NCBI RefSeq assembly: GCF_003696215.1
Contig: NZ_RFFG01000018.1
Coordinates: 53,578 to 117,577, forward strand
Reading direction: 5' to 3'
DNA from: Actinomadura harenae
Lineage (GTDB): Bacteria > Actinomycetota > Actinomycetes > Streptosporangiales > Streptosporangiaceae
Length of the DNA stretch: 64,000 nucleotides
Positions within the stretch are counted from its first letter, which is position 1. Each line of letters starts with the position of its first letter. A model generated the notes under the pieces. The model did no database searches. It saw nothing but the letters and a program-made list of their open reading frames with translations, and was not told where the DNA came from. Shown in pieces: positions 59,564-64,000 of the stretch. Position numbers and translations under genes: made by a program.

Positions 59564-59639
59564 TGGTGCCCCTGGTCGGATTCGAACCGACACAAAAGCT
59601 CTTTTAGGGAGCCTGCCTCTGCCGTTGGGCCACAGGGGC
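59564..59639 (-). tRNA. Class I-type tRNA with apparent UAA anticodon
   Basis: On the minus strand a 76-base cloverleaf including encoded CCA is clear. The acceptor is GCCCCTG/CAGGGGC with A73, and the T-arm is GTCGG TTCGAAT CCGAC. The anticodon stem is GGCTC/GAGCT with loop CCTAAAA. The variable region has 5 bases, so this is a class I tRNA. The anticodon position reads TAA, which would decode UUA (Leu), yet leucine tRNAs of bacteria have a long variable arm. Base 33 is C instead of the near-universal U. The identity is therefore uncertain. Confidence 0.82.
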
Positions 59640-59942
59640 GCGCGTCAGCATACCGGCGGTACGTGGAATTCAGCGGAAGTAATTCACGACCGTGACCCGT
59701 TCAACGTCCAGAACCACCGTTCCACCGGGTGAAATGGCATGTTCGGCCTTCGGTGACCGCCTTCGTCCACCCGAAGAACCGACAGATTCACGACCGAAGC
59801 CAGCCCTCCACCGCACCCGTCCCGGCCGTCACCGCCCTCGCCGCCACCAACGGGACGGCCCGACGGAACGGGCGGAACGGGCGGGACGGGCGGGACGGGC
59901 GGGACGGGCGGGACGGGCGGGACGGGCGGACGAGCGGGCGGG
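59640..59942. other. Intergenic with a 9-bp GC microsatellite
   Basis: Bases 59863-59930 are a tandem array of GGACGGGCG-type 9-base units, about seven copies. The rest holds no gene with a supported start. Confidence 0.7.
59863..59930. repeat. 9-bp tandem repeat downstream of a methyltransferase gene
   Basis: About seven copies of GGACGGGCG/GGCGGGACG lie just past the stop of the CFA-like methyltransferase gene. Probably slippage-prone. Confidence 0.85.
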
Positions 59943-61190
59943 TCAGCGGCGGAGGACGGCGCGGTCCTCGACGAGGGTGGTTCCGGCGCGGCCGTCGCGG
60001 TCGCGGCGGACGGCGGTGATCGCGTGGACGCCGACCCGCCCGCTCTCGCAGGCCAACGCGGACGCGGCGAGGTAGAGGAGCCACACCCGGGCGCGTCCGG
60101 CCCCGGCGCGCTCGACGGCGGCCGGCCAGTGCAGCCGCAGCGCCGCGGCCCAGGCGCGCAACGTCCGGGCGTGGTGCTCGCGGAGGGCCGCCGTTCCGCG
60201 CACCTCCAGGCCGGCCTCCTCGAGTCCGCCGACGATCGACCCCAACGTTCTGAGCTCGCCATCCGTTGGAAACATGTAGGAGGTGGTGAAGGTGCGACGG
60301 ATCTGGTGCGGCCCCGGGCGGCGTGTCTGCTGCTGGAGGAGCAGGCGGCCGCCGGGCGCCAGCAGCGCGTACAGGCGGGCGGACGGCGGGTCGAGCGCGT
60401 CCACTCCGGCGAGCCCGGCGATCGCGTCGTACGGTCCGTCCCCGGCGGCGCCCAGGTCGCCGACGCGGGGCTCGACGGGCAGGTCACCGCAGCGCTCACG
60501 GATGTGCTCGGCCTGCTCCGGGGTCCGGACGAGCGCGACGACGCGCGCGCCGTGCTCGGCGGCGGCGTGGTGGGCGAACGCGCCCCAGCCGCCGGAGAGG
60601 TCCAGCACGCGCGCGCCGGGGAAGAGCCCGATCCGTTCGGCGACGGCCTCGAGGGCGGCGCGCTGGGCGTCCTCCAGGTCGACTGCCTGGTCCCACATCC
60701 CGGTGAAGGTCGCCAGGGACGGGCCGAGCATCTGGGTGAAGAAGTCGGCGGGCGCGTCCAGCGGCCCGGAGACGTCGCGCGTGTCCCCGGTGGGGAACTC
60801 CTCGGCGGGCGGACGCGGCTCGGTGCCGACCGCACCGAGCATGACCGCCGTCCGGACGATCTCGCGCTTGTCCTCGCCGCTCAGCCGGATCGGCTCGTCC
60901 CCGATCCGCATCACCTGCTGGACGGCCTCCAGCGCGTCGAACACGTCGCCCTCGATGTCGAGCTCCCCCGCGACGTACGCGCGCACGAGCCCGATCTCGC
61001 CCGGCTTCCACAGCATCCTGCGCAGGGCCCGGCGATGCCTCACGACGAAGGCGGGAGCCCCGTCGGGTCCGACCGAGCTGCCGTCCCACGCCTTCACCCG
61101 GATCGGCAGCTCCGCCGAAGGCGCCTCCGCCTCCCCGAGCAGGATCCGCGCCAGCAGCGGCCCCAGCCGTCCGGCCACGCCCTCACTCAC
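59943..61190 (-). CDS. Cyclopropane-fatty-acid-synthase-like SAM methyltransferase
   Basis: 415 residues from ATG 61190. Residues 1-120 are the N-terminal CFA-type domain; the SAM motif reads RVLDLSGGWGAFAHHAA, where the usual Gly-Cys-Gly has become Ser-Gly-Gly. LRTLGSIVGGLEEAGLEVRGTAALREHHARTLRAW is the C-terminal part typical of CFA synthases. The enzyme may methylate unsaturated fatty acyl chains of phospholipids. The altered motif and missing Cys make its exact activity less certain. Upstream at 61447 lies an NDH-2 gene on the same strand. Confidence 0.85.
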   Translation of the reverse strand: MSEGVAGRLGPLLARILLGEAEAPSAELPIRVKAWDGSSVGPDGAPAFVVRHRRALRRMLWKPGEIGLVRAYVAGELDIEGDVFDALEAVQQVMRIGDEPIRLSGEDKREIVRTAVMLGAVGTEPRPPAEEFPTGDTRDVSGPLDAPADFFTQMLGPSLATFTGMWDQAVDLEDAQRAALEAVAERIGLFPGARVLDLSGGWGAFAHHAAAEHGARVVALVRTPEQAEHIRERCGDLPVEPRVGDLGAAGDGPYDAIAGLAGVDALDPPSARLYALLAPGGRLLLQQQTRRPGPHQIRRTFTTSYMFPTDGELRTLGSIVGGLEEAGLEVRGTAALREHHARTLRAWAAALRLHWPAAVERAGAGRARVWLLYLAASALACESGRVGVHAITAVRRDRDGRAGTTLVEDRAVLRR

Positions 61191-61383
61191 GCACGCCCTC
61201 CTTCACCTCCACCGCCCCCGCGGCCCCCACCGGTTCCGCCCGACCTCCCGGGCCCGGCCGAACCCTCGGGCCCGACTGAACCCCCGAGATCGGGATTCCC
61301 GCCGGATCCTTCGGCCCCTGGGGACCCGTGGATCCCATCGCTTCCTCCGGGCCCTCCGGGTCCTCCGGATCCTTCGGCGACAC
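61183..61383 (-). CDS. Possible small collagen-like ORF (low confidence)
   Basis: 66 residues with frequent Gly-x-x spacing (PKDPEDPEGPEE, GSTGPQGPKDPAG). The stop lies 3 bases before the start of the CFA-like gene. No convincing ribosome site is seen, so this may be random low-complexity DNA. Confidence 0.2.
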   Translation of the reverse strand: MSPKDPEDPEGPEEAMGSTGPQGPKDPAGIPISGVQSGPRVRPGPGGRAEPVGAAGAVEVKEGVRE

Positions 61384-61446
61384 CCGGTCCGGGTGTCCCG
61401 CCGGAGCCTTCGGCCTCGCCGGGGGTTCCGGCGGCCTCCCGGATCG

Positions 61447-62877
61447 TCAGCCGTCCTCGGGCCGGTGCTCGGTCGCGAGTTCGAACTGCGCGCGAGGGCT
61501 GGACAGTTCGCCCAGGGACACGATCTCGCGGCGGAAGAACAGGGCGAGCGTCCAGTCCAGGGTGACTCGGAACTTCCGGTTGATCGTCGGCATCCGAGAC
61601 AGATGGTATGTCCGGTGCATGAACCAGGCGACCAGTCCCCGGAGTTTCACGCCGTAGACGTTCGCCACGCCCTTGTGCAGGCCGAGGCCCGCGACCGACC
61701 CGACATAGGCGTGCTCGTACGGTCTCAGCGGCCTGCCGCGCAGATCGGCGGCGAGGTTGTCGCCGAGCGTGCGGGCCTGCCGGACGGCGTGCTGTGCATT
61801 CGGTGCAGTGAATTCACCGAACCCGCTCAGGTCGGGAACGCGCGCGTTGTCCCCGGCGGCATAGATCCCGGGACGGCCCTCGACGGTGAGCTCGGCGGTG
61901 GCCTTCACGCGCCCCTTCTCGTCCAAAGGCAGGTCGGTCTCGCGGAGCAGCGGGTGGGGCTTGACCCCGGCCGTCCAGACGAGGGTCCCGGCGTCGAAGG
62001 CGTCGCCGTCGCTGAGCACGATGCGCCCGCCCTCGGCGGACCTCAGCAGCGTCTCGAGCCTGATCTCGATGCCGCGCCGCCGCAGCGCCTCGACCGTCCA
62101 GCGGCCCATCTCGGGCCCGACCTCGGGCAGGATCCGGTCGGCGGCCTCGACCATCATCCAGCGCATGTCCTCGCGCCGGACGGGCGGATACCAGCGGCAC
62201 GCGTCGCGGGCCATGTCCTCCAGCTCCGCGAGGGCCTCCACCCCGGCGAACCCGCCGCCGACGAACACGAAGGTCAGCGCGCGTCTCCGCACCCCCGGGT
62301 CGTCGTTCGACACCGCGATGTCCAGCTGGTGGAGCACGTGATTGCGCAGGTAGATGGCCTCCTCGACGGTCTTGAACCCGATCCCCTGCTCGGCCAGCCC
62401 GGGGATCGGCAGCGTCCGCGAGATCGAGCCGAGCGCCACCACCAGCCGGTCGAACGGCACCTCCACCACGCCGTCCGCGCCGCCGCCCGCACCGCCGCCT
62501 GCGCTGCCGTGCGCGCCGTCGTCAGCGCCGTCGTCAGCGCCGTCGTCCGAGGCGGGGGAACCGGCCGGGCGGACCTGGACGACATGGCGCTCGGCCGAGA
62601 TGCCGACGACATGCCCGTTCAGAACACGGCAGCGCTTCAGGACGCGCCGGAGCGGCGCGACGACATGCCGGGGCTCGAGGTTGCCCGCGGCGGCCTCGGG
62701 CAGGAAGGGCTGATAGGTCATGTACGACTGCGGGTCGACGACGGTCACCACGACCTCGCCGTGCCGGAGCTCGCGGCGCAGCCTCCGCTGGAGCCGGAGC
62801 GCGGTGTACATGCCGACGTAACCGCCGCCGAGGATCACGATGTGCCGGGCGTGCGGGGCGACCTTCTCGACAGCCAT
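61447..62877 (-). CDS. Type II NADH dehydrogenase-like FAD oxidoreductase
   Basis: 476 residues from ATG 62877. FAD fold HIVILGGGYVGMYTALR, then YMTYQPFLPEAAAGNLEPRHV; second nucleotide fold FVFVGGGFAGVEALAELE; GIYAAGDNARVPD. The C-terminus has an amphipathic region but no clear membrane helix. These features place it in the NDH-2 family, which transfers electrons from NADH to quinone without pumping protons. An insertion of Gly/Ala/Asp (SDDGADDGADDGAHGSAGGGAG-type) in the first domain is specific to this protein. It is divergent from the DUF4232 lipoprotein. Confidence 0.92.
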   Translation of the reverse strand: MAVEKVAPHARHIVILGGGYVGMYTALRLQRRLRRELRHGEVVVTVVDPQSYMTYQPFLPEAAAGNLEPRHVVAPLRRVLKRCRVLNGHVVGISAERHVVQVRPAGSPASDDGADDGADDGAHGSAGGGAGGGADGVVEVPFDRLVVALGSISRTLPIPGLAEQGIGFKTVEEAIYLRNHVLHQLDIAVSNDDPGVRRRALTFVFVGGGFAGVEALAELEDMARDACRWYPPVRREDMRWMMVEAADRILPEVGPEMGRWTVEALRRRGIEIRLETLLRSAEGGRIVLSDGDAFDAGTLVWTAGVKPHPLLRETDLPLDEKGRVKATAELTVEGRPGIYAAGDNARVPDLSGFGEFTAPNAQHAVRQARTLGDNLAADLRGRPLRPYEHAYVGSVAGLGLHKGVANVYGVKLRGLVAWFMHRTYHLSRMPTINRKFRVTLDWTLALFFRREIVSLGELSSPRAQFELATEHRPEDG

Positions 62878-63082
62878 AACGCTCCGGTACCCTCCGGGCC
62901 GCCCCCTTCACCCACGCGGCGCACTTCCGAACAACTTGAGCAAGTCCGGCATCTCAGTAAGTGCATCGCAAAAACGGCGGGACAGGGCCCGACGGGGGCG
63001 TCAAGCGGCCGCTTCGGCGAGCCGCTCGACCACGGCCCTGCCCCGCCCACCACACCACCAACACCGTCCAGGGGAGACGTAC

Positions 63083-63745
63083 ATGTCTCGAATCGTCCAG
63101 GGGTCGCTCGTCGCCGCCGCCGTCGCCGTCATGGCCACCGGCTGCACGTTCTCCGCCAGCGGTAAGGGCAGCGACAGCCGGACCACCGGCGCGGGAGGCA
63201 GCAATTCGTCCGCCCCGGGCAGCGAGGTCGACGGCGGCTCCAGCAACGGAACCAGCGGCGGTACCGGTGGCGGTACCGGTGGAGGCGGAGGCGGTACGGG
63301 CGGCGGCTCGGGACGTACCCCCATCGGACGCTGCCCGGCGCAGGTCTGGAACGCCAAGGTCCAAGGGATCGACGGCGCGGCGGGCAGCCGCTCCACCGTG
63401 CTCGTCCTCACCAACGTGTCGGGACACGCCTGCCGTGTCTACGGCTTCCCGGGCCTGGGCCTCGCCAGCCCGCAGAACTCGGCCATCCCGACGTCCACGC
63501 GCCGCCAGGGCACGCCCCAGGCCTTCACCGTGTACCCGGGCGGGCACGCCTACACGCGCCTGATGTGGACGGTGGTCCCCGGCGGCGGCGAGAGCGAGAG
63601 CGGCCAGTGCGAGCCGACGCCGACCGCCCTCCACGTCATCCCGCCGGACGAGCGCGTCTGGGTCCGCGCGTCCTGGAACCTCGGCCCCGTCTGCTACCGC
63701 GGCGAGTTCACCGTCGACCCGTTCACCCCGACCGCGCCCAGCTAG
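63083..63745 (+). CDS. DUF4232 secreted lipoprotein
   Basis: 220 residues from ATG 63083, with GGGGAG 6 bases upstream. A signal peptide with lipobox VMATGC is followed by a long Gly/Ser/Thr-rich linker (residues 25-80) and then the DUF4232 domain. Landmarks are VLVLTNVSGHACRVYGFPGLGL, TPQAFTVYPGGHAYTRLMWT and VWVRASWNLGPVCYRGEFTVDPF. The last three Cys may form disulfides. Function is unknown; the family is typical of actinobacterial cell-surface proteins. Confidence 0.9.
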   Translation: MSRIVQGSLVAAAVAVMATGCTFSASGKGSDSRTTGAGGSNSSAPGSEVDGGSSNGTSGGTGGGTGGGGGGTGGGSGRTPIGRCPAQVWNAKVQGIDGAAGSRSTVLVLTNVSGHACRVYGFPGLGLASPQNSAIPTSTRRQGTPQAFTVYPGGHAYTRLMWTVVPGGGESESGQCEPTPTALHVIPPDERVWVRASWNLGPVCYRGEFTVDPFTPTAPS

Positions 63746-64000
63746 CACCGGCTCGTGGCGGACCGGCTCTTCCACACCGCACCCCGGCCCGCCACCACGC
63801 CGCGACAGCACCGGGCGAGACCACGTCCGCCCGGCGGCCCTCCGCCACACCGGCTCGCCGGCCCCATCCCTCACGCGGCAGGCTCACGCCTGACTCGGCG
63901 CACTCGCCCCTGCTCCGCCGACCGCCCGCCCCGGCTCGGCTCGGCTCGGCCCGACCCCGCCCCTCGCCGCCCCGCCGCCCCTCGCCGCCCCGCCCGCTCC
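63746..64000. other. Right end of window, nothing recognisable
   Basis: Low-complexity GC-rich sequence, including a CCCCGCCCCTCGCC-type repeat at the very end. No reading frame with a start can be supported. Confidence 0.6.

Noticed and set aside
59311..59595. Minus-strand frame next to the tRNA
   Set aside because: It runs into the tRNA gene and its terminator and has no supported start.

Overview
The window is very GC-rich double-stranded DNA with actinobacterial coding habits: frequent GTG starts, four-base ATGA/GTGA gene overlaps, and a mycothiol S-conjugate amidase gene (mca). I infer a filamentous actinomycete of the Actinomadura/Streptosporangiales type; the exact genus cannot be fixed from the sequence. 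Most genes are chromosomal housekeeping or metabolism. As I recall the M. tuberculosis order around Rv1074c-Rv1084, several genes keep that relative order here: DUF255/YyaL (1112-3097), a small membrane protein (20844-21164), mca, DUF4307, greA, cystathionine gamma-synthase, cystathionine beta-synthase, an SGNH hydrolase and a thiolase (57379-58599). Other cassettes have been inserted between them.

Layout. 1-914: 3'-truncated NlpC/P60-like cell-wall protein. 1112-6508: DUF255 protein, then a two-component system divergent from a DUF347 membrane protein. 6501-15677: the most unusual block, a STAND-type NTPase divergent from a small membrane ORF and a five-gene type I-E Cascade operon (cse1-cse2-cas7-cas5-cas6e) with no cas3, cas1, cas2 or ordinary CRISPR array. 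15683-24923: flavin oxidoreductase, GH16 lipoprotein, RNase Z, PPOX flavoprotein, LtrA, Mca with its partner, DUF4307, GreA and an XRE regulator. 25042-31076: ATPase-fold regulator, NarL-type two-component system, AsnC/HPPD pair, and two Pro/Gln-rich membrane proteins. 31077-37380: four tandem M1 metallopeptidase paralogues. 37496-42869: daunorubicin-type ABC exporter with a palindromic operator, threonine ammonia-lyase, ROK kinase and FIST protein. 43115-47819: MoxR/chelatase-like AAA ATPase plus VWA protein, and a secreted His-rich protein. 47932-58599: secreted hydrolase, CGS, MMPL transporter, CBS, SGNH hydrolase, beta-propeller lipoprotein and thiolase. 58600-64000: DUF4287 protein, an odd tRNA, a CFA-like methyltransferase, NDH-2 and a DUF4232 lipoprotein.

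Key discovery. The leader between the small membrane ORF and cse1 holds a degenerate two-repeat mini-CRISPR. It would yield a 61-nt guide (10480-10540: 8-nt handle, 31-nt spacer, hairpin), which is the size of a type I-E crRNA. The spacer begins with 11 nt (15 of its first 17 nt) identical to a site at 10381-10397, just upstream in the same leader. That site is directly preceded by AAG, the classic type I-E PAM. With no Cas3, Cascade carrying this guide should bind without cutting, so the simplest model is an autoregulatory circuit. The neighbouring STAND NTPase could be the effector of a Cascade-sensing abortive-type defence.
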